Below are positions 17,918-26,759 of a stretch of 64,000 bases of DNA, piece by piece. The notes below the pieces were generated by a model. That model ran no database searches, was not told where the DNA came from, and was given only the letters and a program-made list of their open reading frames with translations. The DNA is from an uncultured Nonlabens sp. (GTDB lineage: Bacteria > Bacteroidota > Bacteroidia > Flavobacteriales > Flavobacteriaceae): positions 186,001 through 250,000 of the forward strand of contig CANLKV010000003.1 in assembly GCA_947491755.1 (NCBI GenBank), in the 5' to 3' direction. The position numbers were made by a program, and so were the translations under genes. Each line of letters starts with the position of its first letter. The first letter of the stretch is position 1.

Positions 17918-18208
17918 TTATTTTTTTGATTCAGGAGCTGTCAACTTTTTAGTGAGCTCTACAGAAATCGCTGTTTTCTCAAACAACATTTTTCCTGCAC
18001 CAGTCTCTATCATAACAGTGCCTTTATCACCATTAATTTGATTCACTTTACCGTGTATACCACTAGTGGTAATTACACGGTCCCCTACCTTTAGGGACTC
18101 AGCAAACTCTTTTTCTTCCTTGCGCCTTTTAGATTGTGGCCTGATAATCAAGAAATAAAATATCAGTGCAATACCTACATAAGGCGCAAACGCCATAAAT
18201 TGTTCCAT
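17918..18208 (-). CDS. yajC: Preprotein translocase subunit YajC
   Basis: This 96-residue inner-membrane protein has one N-terminal transmembrane helix (YVGIALIFYFLIIRP) followed by the signature RPQSKRRKEEKEF and GDRVITTSGIHGKV. YajC associates with the SecDF accessory complex, encoded at 58.4-61.5 kb here. It ends the nusB-DUF1573-yajC group typical of Bacteroidota and starts 8 nt after the DUF1573 gene. Confidence 0.95.
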   Translation of the reverse strand: MEQFMAFAPYVGIALIFYFLIIRPQSKRRKEEKEFAESLKVGDRVITTSGIHGKVNQINGDKGTVMIETGAGKMLFEKTAISVELTKKLTAPESKK

Positions 18209-18216
18209 GGAATGAA

Positions 18217-18681
18217 TTAAGCGTTAGGCATACTAGATTTACCTGCGACAAAACCTTTAATGGTGATAACTTCCTGTCCAGATTTTGTATTTGTGGTGAT
18301 AGAGACGGCCTTACTTTGCGCGTCTGGTTTACCACTTGTGTCAAATTTTACCAACAAACTACCAGTTTCTCCTGGTGCAACCGGCTCCTTAGTCCATGTA
18401 GGAACGGTACAACCACAGGTGGCAGATGCATTTACAATAATCAAATCAGAGTCTCCTGTGTTGGTAAATGTATATTCTTTTTCTACCACTGTACCTTCTG
18501 ACACCGTACCAAAGTCATACACTGGAGTGTCAAATGTCATTACTGGGTAACTAGCTTCTACAGCATCTCTATCTGCTGCGGCATTCAAATTAGCCTCATC
18601 AATCTGGGCTGTTGCAGATTCATTACAACTAGTAAGGGAAAGTGCAGCAGCTGCTGCTACCATTAAAAATACTCTTTTCAT
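18217..18681 (-). CDS. DUF1573 domain lipoprotein
   Basis: This 154-residue lipoprotein has lipobox SLTSC (Cys at about residue 19). The mature part is an Ig-like DUF1573 domain with the conserved FDTPVYDFGTVSEGTVVE and the paired-Cys motif ATCGCTVPTWTKEPVAPGE. Its constant position between nusB and yajC suggests an envelope role, but no activity is known to me. Confidence 0.9.
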   Translation of the reverse strand: MKRVFLMVAAAAALSLTSCNESATAQIDEANLNAAADRDAVEASYPVMTFDTPVYDFGTVSEGTVVEKEYTFTNTGDSDLIIVNASATCGCTVPTWTKEPVAPGETGSLLVKFDTSGKPDAQSKAVSITTNTKSGQEVITIKGFVAGKSSMPNA

Positions 18682-18747
18682 TGTTTATTTATTTTAATTT
18701 ATCAAAGATAAGGAAATGCGTAATTATTCTTTACGAATCGATGGATT

Positions 18748-19686
18748 CTATAGAGTACCGCGGCCTATTTTATTGATTAAATCCTCTTTTTGAAACTCTT
18801 TCAATAAATTATCTAAAATCCCATTGATAAACACACGACTTTTAGGAGAGCTGTAGTCTTTTGAGATTTCTAAATATTCGTTCAAAGAGGCTTTAACTGG
18901 AATACTGGGAAAATATAAAAACTCGCACTGCGCCATCATAATCATTACTGCATCGATTTGTGCAATACGTTCTGTATCCCAGTTAGGCGTTTTACCTTCC
19001 ACTCTAGCCCACAATTGATCTAGATGAAGTACTGTTCTCCTAAAAAGATCCATGGCAAATTTGATATCATCGCTATCCTTAATCAGTTCTGGCAGTTTAA
19101 CTTCCTTTCCTACTTTTACCTTACGTATAAATTTGATCATCTCTGTATTGACTAGTGGATAGTCATCGACCCAGGTAATATTCTCGTCTTCAAGGTAGCT
19201 AAGCAGCTTATCATCTGGGGCTATAATTTCAGAGAAAATAGAATTGACAAAGTTTTGGTCTTTCTTTATGCTCTCAGATGGTTCACTAGCATAAACTATA
19301 AATATTTTGTGATTGATAATTTGCTCGTACAGACGCTCTACATATTTTGAATCCAGGTGCCAGGGATCGAGTTTGCGTTTTTTCAACGCCTCTTTTATCG
19401 CAGGACTCTGGGACAATTGTATCAGCACCTTATTCTCAATTAATGCACGGCTGGGGTTTTTAACTGCATCTGAACCTGTAAAACGTTTTTGAGCAAGATT
19501 GTATTTAATTTCTGCTAACTCATGAATTTTTACCAGCAACTGCACCATATACAGGAATAGTACAAAGGTTTGCGTCATGCTGCTGTTTAAGAATTTTTCT
19601 AATTCTTTCAATTCATCAGGGCGTTGTTTTTGAAAAACAAATACTGCCTGCATCACTTTGATGCGCAAATGTCTACGGGTAAGCAT
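18748..19686 (-). CDS. nusB: Transcription antitermination factor NusB (long Bacteroidota form)
   Basis: This 312-residue protein is about twice the length of E. coli NusB, as usual in Bacteroidota. The N-terminus MLTRRHLRIKVMQAVFVFQK matches the RNA-binding Arg-rich helix. The C-terminal half holds the canonical NusB core (DTERIAQIDAVMIMMAQCEF, PVKASLNEYLEISKDYSSPKSRVFINGILDNL). It joins NusE/S10 in rRNA antitermination. A TATTTTTG box lies about 104 nt upstream, and a palindrome copy sits in the predicted leader. Confidence 0.93.
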   Translation of the reverse strand: MLTRRHLRIKVMQAVFVFQKQRPDELKELEKFLNSSMTQTFVLFLYMVQLLVKIHELAEIKYNLAQKRFTGSDAVKNPSRALIENKVLIQLSQSPAIKEALKKRKLDPWHLDSKYVERLYEQIINHKIFIVYASEPSESIKKDQNFVNSIFSEIIAPDDKLLSYLEDENITWVDDYPLVNTEMIKFIRKVKVGKEVKLPELIKDSDDIKFAMDLFRRTVLHLDQLWARVEGKTPNWDTERIAQIDAVMIMMAQCEFLYFPSIPVKASLNEYLEISKDYSSPKSRVFINGILDNLLKEFQKEDLINKIGRGTL

Positions 19687-19729
19687 AAGAACGTTTTTTA
19701 TAGGTGCAATGCGATAGTTGAGAGGGTCA

Positions 19730-19744
19730 GCTTTCGCGAAAGCG
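19730..19744. repeat. Palindrome, copy 5 (15 of 16 bases)
   Basis: The exact core lies in the predicted nusB leader, between the -7 box at 19790 and the start codon at 19686; the outer left base is A. Confidence 0.93.
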
Positions 19745-19789
19745 TAATTATTTAATGGCCCAGTGCTTCTTTCAAAACTTAAAGGCTGG

Positions 19790-19797
19790 CAAAAATA
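19790..19797 (-). promoter_or_regulatory. -7 promoter element TATTTTTG for nusB-DUF1573-yajC
   Basis: TATTTTTG on the minus strand fits TAnnTTTG; it would give a leader of about 100 nt that contains one palindrome copy. Confidence 0.45.
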
Positions 19798-19812
19798 CTA
19801 TTATTCTAGGGA

Positions 19813-20919
19813 TTAAGAACGTCGCTCTGAACGACGAGCGTCAATACGCGCCTGTGCAATTTGTAAAGCTGCTGCATGGGTGGTAAGACCATTTTGTTGT
19901 GCTTTATTCAAAATCTCTATAGTTGTGGTATAAATATTTTCTGTCTTGCGCATGATTTCTGATCGGTCATAGCCTTCTAGCTCTGCATAAACGTTAATAA
20001 TTCCTCCTGCGTTGATCAAAAAGTCGGGTGCATAGACGATTCCTCGCTGCTGCAGCATCATACCATGTTTTGATTCATCTGCAAGTTGATTATTTGCAGC
20101 ACCAGCAACAATGCTTGCGCGCAGCTTGCTTATTGAATTATCATTTATGGTTGCTCCTAGCGCACACGGTGCATAAATATCCATGTTTTCTGCATGTACA
20201 TCTGCTCCTTCATAAATACGTGCTCCATATTTTGAGCTTACCTCCTCTAGGCGCTCGCGATTTATATCTGCAATAGTAACTCGAGCTCCTTCTTGAGTTA
20301 AATATTCTACCAGTGTTTCTCCCACATGGCCTACACCTTCTACATAGATAACTTTGTCCTCCAGGACATCGCTACCATACTTGAATTTTGCAGCGGCTTT
20401 CATCCCCATAAAAACGCCGTAAGCAGTAATAGGTGATGGGTTTCCAGCCCCTCCTTTATCTTCAGATATTCCAGTAACATAGGGAGTTACTTCCCGCACC
20501 ACATCCATATCTTCTGTGTTCATGCCTACATCCTCTGCTGTGATGTATTTACCGCTCAAACTGTGCACGAACTCACCAAATTTGCGCATCATCTCTGGTG
20601 TTTTCTGAGTTTTTGCATCACCTATAATTACCGCTTTGCCACCACCCAGATTAAGGCCGGTTATAGCGCTTTTATAAGTCATCCCTCGAGACAGTCTTAA
20701 GGCATCATTAAGTGCAGACCACTCTGTGTCATAATTCCACATTCTGGTACCTCCTAGTGCAGGACCTAGTACTGTATTGTGGATACCTATGATGGCCTTT
20801 AATCCCGTATCTTTGTCGTTGCAAAAAACGACTTGCTCGTGATCATTGAAAGACATCTGGCCAAAAACTGGGTCTTGATTAATCATTTTTTCAAATGAAG
20901 TGTGATGGTCTTGAGACAT
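19813..20919 (-). CDS. Leucine (branched-chain amino acid) dehydrogenase
   Basis: This 368-residue NAD-dependent enzyme deaminates branched-chain amino acids to 2-oxo acids. It has GPALGGTRMW, LSRGMTYKSAITGLNLGGGK with the catalytic Lys, ITAEDVGM and a Rossmann core YVEGVGHVGETLVEYL. The length and the absence of Glu-dehydrogenase-specific regions favour the leucine dehydrogenase group. The open frame extends to 20997, but the -7 box at 20957-20964 lies inside that extension, so I place the start at 20919. Confidence 0.9.
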   Translation of the reverse strand: MSQDHHTSFEKMINQDPVFGQMSFNDHEQVVFCNDKDTGLKAIIGIHNTVLGPALGGTRMWNYDTEWSALNDALRLSRGMTYKSAITGLNLGGGKAVIIGDAKTQKTPEMMRKFGEFVHSLSGKYITAEDVGMNTEDMDVVREVTPYVTGISEDKGGAGNPSPITAYGVFMGMKAAAKFKYGSDVLEDKVIYVEGVGHVGETLVEYLTQEGARVTIADINRERLEEVSSKYGARIYEGADVHAENMDIYAPCALGATINDNSISKLRASIVAGAANNQLADESKHGMMLQQRGIVYAPDFLINAGGIINVYAELEGYDRSEIMRKTENIYTTTIEILNKAQQNGLTTHAAALQIAQARIDARRSERRS

Positions 20920-20956
20920 AAGAAATGCGTTAGTACTTTTGAGCTTTAAAATCGTG

Positions 20957-20987
20957 CAAAAGTAGTTTGATTTTCTATAAAGAACAA
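20957..20987 (-). promoter_or_regulatory. Bipartite promoter TTG-N20-TACTTTTG for leucine dehydrogenase
   Basis: On the minus strand TTG (20985-20987) is followed after 20 nt by TACTTTTG (20957-20964), a good match to the Bacteroidota -33/-7 promoter. It lies 37 nt upstream of the chosen ATG. Confidence 0.7.
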
Positions 20988-21041
20988 TGGGTTGCACTAT
21001 TTAAAATAGAGCTGTTATAATCGGGAATATTCTCATATCAA

Positions 21042-22790
21042 ATGAAGGAATTAAAAAAGCTCAATAAGCTATTTGTAAAGTATAAATGGCAACTAATTTT
21101 TGGGATCATTGTTACCGTAGCTTCTAGGGTTCTTTCCTTGGTATTGCCTAAATATGTGGGTAAAATCATTAATCTGTTAAATGATTATGGCGACAATAAA
21201 GTGTCTGATCTAGACCAGCTCAAAGATGATTTACTTTTATATATAGGGATCATTCTGGGCGCTACCTTACTTGCAGCCCTATTGACATTTGTCATGCGAC
21301 AATTGATTATTGTCGTTTCTCGTCACCTGGAATACGATCTTAAAAACATCATCTACCAGCAATACCAGCGCTTATCTTTAAGCTTTTATAAGCAGAATCG
21401 CACGGGAGACTTAATGAATCGCATAAGTGAGGATGTGTCCAAAGTGCGTATGTACATGGGACCCGCACTGATGTACGGGATAAACATGATTACTTTATTT
21501 GCAGTAGTGATCCCGGCAATGATCGACACGGCACCTAGACTAGCCTTTTATACGATTGTACCCTTACCCTTTTTATCCATCGCTATTTATGTGGTAAGCC
21601 GCGAGATACATAAGCGCTCCACTCTTGTGCAGCAGTATTTATCTAATTTAAACACCATCTCTCAAGAAGCCTTCAGTGGTATTTCAGTAATCAAGGCGTA
21701 CAATCTCGCCCCACAGATAAACGCTCAATTTACTGAGGTTGCCAACGATAGTAAGGATAAAAACATTGACCTCGCACGAGTGCAAGCCTTATTTTTTCCA
21801 TTGATGGTGTTGCTTATAGGTTTAAGCAATATCCTGGTAATTTATATAGGGGGCAAACAAGTTATTGCGGGAGAGATTGAGGTAGGAACCATTCCAGAGT
21901 TTTTAATCTATGTGAATATGTTAACCTGGCCGGTAGCAATTGTAGGCTGGGTAACCAACATGATACAGCAGGCCGAAGCCTCACAAAAACGCATCAATCA
22001 ATTTCTTGATATAGAACCTCAAATACAAAATTTAAAAGAAGAAGAAACTCCAGTAAGCGGTAGTATCGAGTTTAAAAAAGTGAATTTTGTCTATCAAGAT
22101 ACTGATATACATGCGCTTAAAGATCTATCACTTAAAGTACCTAGTGGCAGTACCCTTGCAATTTTAGGCAAGACAGGTAGCGGCAAGTCGACGGTACTGG
22201 AACTTATAGGCAGATTGTATGACGTGACCGATGGGGTGATTACCATTGACGGTGTGCCATTGCGTGATCTTAACCTCAACGATGTGAGAAAGTCTATAGG
22301 GTACGTGCCTCAAGATGCTTTTTTATTTTCTGATACTATAGGAAACAATATAGCCTTTGGTAAAAAGGACGCCACCCAAGAAGAGATAGAAGCCGCTGCA
22401 AAAAATGCGGTAGTGCATCAAAATATAAAGAACTTCACTCTAGGGTACGATACTGTGCTGGGTGAGCGTGGCATCACATTAAGCGGTGGACAAAAACAAC
22501 GTGTGAGTATCGCAAGAGCCATCATTAAGCGACCTAATATCTTATTATTTGACGATTGCCTAAGTGCTGTAGATACAGAAACTGAAGAGCAAATACTCAA
22601 CAATCTCAAGCAAGTAACACAGGACACAACTACAATCATTGTAAGTCACCGCGTGAGCTCTGCAAAAAATGCAGATCAAATAATTGTATTGGATCAAGGT
22701 CGTATTGTCGAAAGTGGAAATCATCAATCATTACTAGAAAAAGAAGGATATTATGCAGATTTATATGCTAATCAAATGTTAGAGCAGTAA
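21042..22790 (+). CDS. ABC exporter (fused membrane and ATPase domains)
   Basis: This 582-residue half-transporter has an N-terminal six-helix exporter domain (residues about 15-320) and a C-terminal ATPase. The ATPase shows Walker A GKTGSGKSTVLEL, Q-loop GYVPQDAFLFSD, signature LSGGQKQRVSIARAI, Walker B ILLFDDCLSAVDTETE and switch IVSHRV. The LLFDDCLSAVD variant, with Asp in place of the usual catalytic Glu, suggests weakened hydrolysis, as in one half of heterodimeric exporters. The second exporter at 37.9 kb is not adjacent. The substrate is unknown. It is divergent from leucine dehydrogenase. Confidence 0.9.
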   Translation: MKELKKLNKLFVKYKWQLIFGIIVTVASRVLSLVLPKYVGKIINLLNDYGDNKVSDLDQLKDDLLLYIGIILGATLLAALLTFVMRQLIIVVSRHLEYDLKNIIYQQYQRLSLSFYKQNRTGDLMNRISEDVSKVRMYMGPALMYGINMITLFAVVIPAMIDTAPRLAFYTIVPLPFLSIAIYVVSREIHKRSTLVQQYLSNLNTISQEAFSGISVIKAYNLAPQINAQFTEVANDSKDKNIDLARVQALFFPLMVLLIGLSNILVIYIGGKQVIAGEIEVGTIPEFLIYVNMLTWPVAIVGWVTNMIQQAEASQKRINQFLDIEPQIQNLKEEETPVSGSIEFKKVNFVYQDTDIHALKDLSLKVPSGSTLAILGKTGSGKSTVLELIGRLYDVTDGVITIDGVPLRDLNLNDVRKSIGYVPQDAFLFSDTIGNNIAFGKKDATQEEIEAAAKNAVVHQNIKNFTLGYDTVLGERGITLSGGQKQRVSIARAIIKRPNILLFDDCLSAVDTETEEQILNNLKQVTQDTTTIIVSHRVSSAKNADQIIVLDQGRIVESGNHQSLLEKEGYYADLYANQMLEQ

Positions 22791-22826
22791 GCGCAAAATA
22801 ATCAGCACCCTTTTCAAGTTTTTTCC

Positions 22827-22834
22827 TATTTTTG
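22827..22834 (+). promoter_or_regulatory. -7 promoter element TATTTTTG for the DUF3276 gene
   Basis: TATTTTTG fits TAnnTTTG and lies 25 nt upstream of the ATG at 22860. Its position favours that start over an in-frame codon at 22836. Confidence 0.45.
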
Positions 22835-22859
22835 ATTGCTTAACCACTTAAAAACGATC

Positions 22860-23246
22860 ATGGGCGATAGAGATTACCAGGAGCAAGAAGAGATTTTTTC
22901 CAAAGTTGTGCGCGCAGGACGTCGCACTTATTTTTTTGATGTACGATCTACCAAGGCAGATGATTACTACCTTACCATCACAGAAAGTAAAAAGTTTACT
23001 AACGACGACGGTAGCTTTCACTTTAAAAAACACAAGATCTATTTGTATAAAGAGGACTTCAGCGAGTTTGGCGATACTTTAAAGGAAGTGACAGATTTTA
23101 TAATAGATCAAAAAGGGGACGAGGTCATCTCAGAACGTCACAAGACCGACTTTAAAAGAGAAGATGCCGCAACACCAGCCGCAGATGACGCTACAGAGCC
23201 TAATCACCCTGCAAGTTTTACAAACGTCGACTTTGACGATATATAA
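22860..23246 (+). CDS. Pur-alpha-like DNA/RNA-binding protein (DUF3276)
   Basis: This 128-residue protein begins MGDRDYQEQEEIFSKVV and has the PUR-domain core VRAGRRTYFFDVRSTKADDYYLTITES, followed by HFKKHKIYLYKEDFSEF. The family binds single-stranded nucleic acid and is nearly universal in Bacteroidota as a short, single-repeat PUR protein. An acidic, Ala/Pro-rich tail follows residue 105. The gene is monocistronic and ends at a strong terminator. In vivo targets are unknown. Confidence 0.88.
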   Translation: MGDRDYQEQEEIFSKVVRAGRRTYFFDVRSTKADDYYLTITESKKFTNDDGSFHFKKHKIYLYKEDFSEFGDTLKEVTDFIIDQKGDEVISERHKTDFKREDAATPAADDATEPNHPASFTNVDFDDI

Positions 23247-23266
23247 TCGATATTTATAATTATCTT

Positions 23267-23293
23267 AAAGCCTTTCCTAGTGAAAGGCTTTTT
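23267..23293 (+). terminator. Intrinsic terminator after the DUF3276 gene
   Basis: Perfect 10-bp stem 23267-23276/23282-23291 followed by a short T-run. It overlaps an upstream in-frame start of the next gene (23280), which argues for the later start at 23319. Confidence 0.85.
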
Positions 23294-23318
23294 AGTTCCC
23301 GCAATTAAAATAAATCTT

Positions 23319-25859
23319 ATGAATAAATATGCACTCGTCCTAGTGGTGGTATTCGCTTTCGCGAAAGCGATGAACGCACAAGTTACCGTCGATCCACAGT
23401 TAGATTATTACCTACCTACAGACGTTACCTACAATCCAGACATCCCTACCCCACAAGAAGTACTGGGGTATGTACCAGGAAAATGGCACGTTACCCACGA
23501 CAAACTTGTCCAGTACATGCAAGTCCTAGCTGGTGCTAGCGACCGCATCACCATTGAAAACCGCGGTGTGACTTATGAGGACCGCCCGCTGGTGTTGCTG
23601 ACCGTTACCTCTCCATCAAATCAAACAAATATTGATGCCCTAAGAAAGGCGCATCAAGACGGTATCGATGGTAAAATTGCTACAACCGACAGCCCTATTG
23701 TTATTTATCAAGGGTTCTCTATACATGGTAATGAGGCCAGTGGATCAAATGCTGCCCTGCTTTATGCGTATTATCTAGCAGCCGCACAAGGCAACAATGT
23801 CGAACAAATGCTAGAAGACACCATCATTTTGCTAGATCCTAGTTTTAACCCAGATGGATTACAGCGATTTGCAGGATGGGTCAATCAACATAAAAGTAAT
23901 AATGTAACCATAGACGGTAATGATCGCGAGTATGACGAGGCATGGCCAGGCGGGCGTACCAACCATTACTGGTTTGACATGAATAGAGACTGGCTGCCTG
24001 TGCAATTACCAGAATCACAAGCTCGCATCGCTAGTTTTAATAAATGGCAGCCTAATATATTGACAGATCACCATGAAATGGGGACCAATAGTTCGTTCTT
24101 TTTCCAGCCTGGAATACCCTCGAGAACAAACCCACTGACTCCACAAATGAATCAGGATCTAACTAAGGAAATAGGGAATTATCATGCGGCTGCACTAGAT
24201 AAAATCGGTTCTTTCTATTATACAGAAGAAAGTTTTGACGACTTTTATTACGGTAAAGGGTCTACTTTTCCTGATGTAAATGGCGGGATAGGCATATTAT
24301 TTGAGCAAGCAAGCTCTAGAGGACATGCACAATCATCAGTCAATGGTGTATTGACTTTCCCTTTTACCATACGCAATCAATTTACTGCAGCCTTGAGCAC
24401 ACTAGCTGCTGCAAATGGTATGAAGGAGAAAATTAAATCGTACCAGGCGCAGTTTTATAAAGATGCAGCCAAAGAGGCAGACAAGGGCGCTATTATATTT
24501 GGTGACACGAAAGACTCAGGTAAAACAGATGCCTTTGCAGAGGTCCTGCTGCGTCATGAAATCATCTTAAAAGAGCTGGATAGCGATGTAAAAGTAGATG
24601 GTAAGGATTACAAGAAAGGATATGCTTACCTCATACCTAAACAACAAAAGAAAAGCCGCTTAATCAATGCTATTTTCCAAAAAGACACTCAGTTTACTGA
24701 TAGCTTATTTTATGATATAAGTGCCTGGACGTTCCCACTAGCATTTGACCTGGACTATTCCATGGATGCAGGCTCAGTAAAACCTGGCAAGGAAGTTATG
24801 GCGCTTGTGGACAGCCAGTCATTAACTATACCTAAACCTAGCACACCGCAAGATCTAAAAGAGTCCAGCTATGCCTACCTTATGGAGTGGAATGAATATG
24901 AGGCACCTATGGTACTCAATGATTTGCTCAAGAATAATATCATTGTAAAAGTTGCGATGCAGCCCTTTACTCTCAACGGTAAATCTTACGACTATGGAAC
25001 CATTTTGATACCTGTGCAGCGCCAGCCTGTGTCCTCTAGTCAGTTACATGATCAATTATCCAATCATCGAGCACAGACTGCGGTCGTTATTGATGCTGTC
25101 GACACAGGACTAACCACTGGTATAGATCTAGGGTCAAACTCTTTTGTTCCCTTAAAAGATCCTAAAATTGCACTGGTTATAGGCGATGGCGTTAACCCTT
25201 ATGATGCTGGTGAGATATGGCACCTTATGGATCAACGTTACAACATTACTATTACAAAGCTTCCGCTGGACCGTATAGGTCGCGCAGATCTTTCACAGTA
25301 CAACACCATCATTATACCTAATACGTATGGTGGACCAGAAAAAAATGCTCTAGAAGCGCTTAAAACATGGACACGCGCTGGTGGGACCTTGATAGGATAC
25401 CGCAACAGTCTGCGCTGGATGGAACGAGAGAAAATGCTACCTATTGATTTTAAGTCAACAGAAAACCCAGCAAAGAATGTGACTTTTGAGCAGCGTAGTG
25501 ATTTTAATGGTGCCCAGGTGATAGGCGGTGCCATTTTTGAAACCAGACTGGATCGCTCCCACCCCATTGCTTTTGGTTACAAAGACGATCAACTGCCCAT
25601 GTTTAGAAACACAACATTGTTTGTAGAGGCAGACAGTACCTCCTATCGCAACCCTATATTATATACAGAGAATCCACTAATGGCGGGTTATATTTCTGAT
25701 ATTAATCTAGAGGCACTTAAAAACACAAGGCCATTTATTCACAACAATTATGGCCGTGGCGAGGTGATCGGTTTTACTGATAACACTAACTTTAGAGCTT
25801 TCTGGTATGGAACCAACAAATTATTGATGAACGCCATATTCTTTGGCAAAGCGATGTAA
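23319..25859 (+). CDS. Secreted M14 family zinc carboxypeptidase with C-terminal amidotransferase-like domain
   Basis: This 846-residue exported protein starts MNKYALVLVVVFAFAKAMNAQ, a signal peptide partly encoded by a palindrome copy. Residues about 40-380 are an M14 peptidase, with FSIHGNEASGS (HxxE zinc ligands), DPSFNPDGLQRF (substrate Arg/Asn region) and TDHHEMG (third His ligand). About residues 600-700 resemble a class I glutamine-amidotransferase/DJ-1-like fold (LVIGDGVNPYDAGEIW, TRAGGTLIGYRNS). The architecture is common in Bacteroidota. It probably digests external peptides or cell-wall peptides. No T9SS C-terminal domain is visible. Confidence 0.88.
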   Translation: MNKYALVLVVVFAFAKAMNAQVTVDPQLDYYLPTDVTYNPDIPTPQEVLGYVPGKWHVTHDKLVQYMQVLAGASDRITIENRGVTYEDRPLVLLTVTSPSNQTNIDALRKAHQDGIDGKIATTDSPIVIYQGFSIHGNEASGSNAALLYAYYLAAAQGNNVEQMLEDTIILLDPSFNPDGLQRFAGWVNQHKSNNVTIDGNDREYDEAWPGGRTNHYWFDMNRDWLPVQLPESQARIASFNKWQPNILTDHHEMGTNSSFFFQPGIPSRTNPLTPQMNQDLTKEIGNYHAAALDKIGSFYYTEESFDDFYYGKGSTFPDVNGGIGILFEQASSRGHAQSSVNGVLTFPFTIRNQFTAALSTLAAANGMKEKIKSYQAQFYKDAAKEADKGAIIFGDTKDSGKTDAFAEVLLRHEIILKELDSDVKVDGKDYKKGYAYLIPKQQKKSRLINAIFQKDTQFTDSLFYDISAWTFPLAFDLDYSMDAGSVKPGKEVMALVDSQSLTIPKPSTPQDLKESSYAYLMEWNEYEAPMVLNDLLKNNIIVKVAMQPFTLNGKSYDYGTILIPVQRQPVSSSQLHDQLSNHRAQTAVVIDAVDTGLTTGIDLGSNSFVPLKDPKIALVIGDGVNPYDAGEIWHLMDQRYNITITKLPLDRIGRADLSQYNTIIIPNTYGGPEKNALEALKTWTRAGGTLIGYRNSLRWMEREKMLPIDFKSTENPAKNVTFEQRSDFNGAQVIGGAIFETRLDRSHPIAFGYKDDQLPMFRNTTLFVEADSTSYRNPILYTENPLMAGYISDINLEALKNTRPFIHNNYGRGEVIGFTDNTNFRAFWYGTNKLLMNAIFFGKAM
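23354..23369. repeat. 16-bp palindrome, copy 6
   Basis: Perfect 16-mer inside the M14 peptidase signal peptide, translated as AFAKA. Confidence 0.95.
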
Positions 25860-25880
25860 CTAGTAGCAATAATATAATTA

Positions 25881-25906
25881 GAAAGCCCTCGTTTGAGGGC
25901 TTTTTT
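25881..25906 (+). terminator. Intrinsic terminator after the M14 peptidase gene
   Basis: The 8-bp stem AAGCCCTC/GAGGGCTT (25883-25890/25895-25902, loop GTTT) is followed by six T. Confidence 0.88.
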
Positions 25907-25964
25907 ATGGATAGCATAAAGGCTAGTAAATGTTCATTGCTTGGTAATTTGGTGTGTTTGAGTT

Positions 25965-25980
25965 CGCTTTCGCGAAAGCG
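25965..25980. repeat. 16-bp palindrome, copy 7
   Basis: Perfect 16-mer 10 nt beyond the end of csaA, between convergent genes. Confidence 0.95.
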
Positions 25981-25989
25981 GAACTATCA

Positions 25990-26331
25990 TCAACTCACCC
26001 GATCACCGTTCTGCACTGCACGATCGGGCTGCCACAGTGTTACCCCACCAGATGGAGCGACAGAACCTAGTACGAGACACTCGCTCATGAAATTAGCGAT
26101 TTGTTTAGGAGGGAAATTTATCACCGCCATAACCTGACGCCCTATGAGGTCTTCCAGGGTATAAAAATCAGTTATTTGAGCGCTGGATTTAAGAATTCCA
26201 ACCTCTGCGCCAAAGTCGATAATGAGCTTGTAAGCAGGGCGGCGTGCTTCTGGAAAATCCATCGCTTTTATGATGGTACCCACGCGCATATCGATTTGAG
26301 AAAACTGCTCCCAGTTAAGGTTTTTCTTCAT
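25990..26331 (-). CDS. csaA: CsaA-type tRNA-binding domain protein
   Basis: This 113-residue protein consists of a single EMAP-II-like OB-fold tRNA-binding domain. It has FSQIDMRVGTIIKAMDFPEARRPAYKL, IGRQVMAVINFPPKQIANF and SECLVLGSVAPSGGVTLW, as in CsaA. CsaA binds tRNA and has been linked to chaperone and export functions in Bacillus. Its start overlaps the preceding small gene by 17 nt, so the two form an operon. Confidence 0.92.
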   Translation of the reverse strand: MKKNLNWEQFSQIDMRVGTIIKAMDFPEARRPAYKLIIDFGAEVGILKSSAQITDFYTLEDLIGRQVMAVINFPPKQIANFMSECLVLGSVAPSGGVTLWQPDRAVQNGDRVS

Positions 26332-26635
26332 TCATACGCAGTTTTTCAATCATCTGGGGCGAGATGTAAATATCAGCTCCATAGGCATCTACTAGAAGTC
26401 CCTTATGGCCATCATTGCATTCAATGACATACAGAATGGTGTTATCTCCTGGATCTGACACCCCTTCAAAACGATAAAACTTTACTACTTCAAGCTCTTC
26501 GGCCTTCCATTTTTGTTTCAAATCTTTTGATTCAAGTCCATCCTCTACCAGGTCATAATCCACGGTATAACCCATCGATTGTAGATCTTTTATAGCGAGA
26601 GACAGGGTGTCGTAACCATTTTTGAATGTGCTCAT
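26315..26635 (-). CDS. Conserved small Bacteroidota protein upstream of csaA
   Basis: This 106-residue cytoplasmic protein contains GYDTLSLAIKDLQSMGYTVDYDL and VVKFYRFEGVSDPGDNTILYVIE. It matches a small family in Bacteroidota often labelled phosphoribosylpyrophosphate synthetase in databases, a label its size and sequence do not support. No catalytic motif is visible. The gene overlaps csaA by 17 nt. Confidence 0.7.
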   Translation of the reverse strand: MSTFKNGYDTLSLAIKDLQSMGYTVDYDLVEDGLESKDLKQKWKAEELEVVKFYRFEGVSDPGDNTILYVIECNDGHKGLLVDAYGADIYISPQMIEKLRMNEEKP

Positions 26636-26712
26636 AAATTTGCTTTTTTTATAAATTTAAGTGATACCAGCCTTGTATATACAATGCTTTGTAAAATTTT
26701 AATAATGGGATC

Positions 26713-26729
26713 TGTTACGCTATGTAACA
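26713..26729 (+). promoter_or_regulatory. Possible Crp/Fnr-type operator upstream of the redoxin gene
   Basis: TGTTAC and GTAACA are separated by 5 nt, forming a 17-bp near-palindrome centred about 40 nt upstream of the redoxin ATG. Symmetry and spacing resemble sites of Crp/Fnr-family regulators, but no regulator is in the window and the match is by eye. Confidence 0.35.
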
Positions 26730-26759
26730 AGCAACGACTTATATTTATAAAAAACAATT

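Noticed and set aside
25907..26137. Plus-strand open frame opposite csaA
   Set aside because: It overlaps the clear csaA gene antisense, starts in a terminator and contains the palindrome; no family features.
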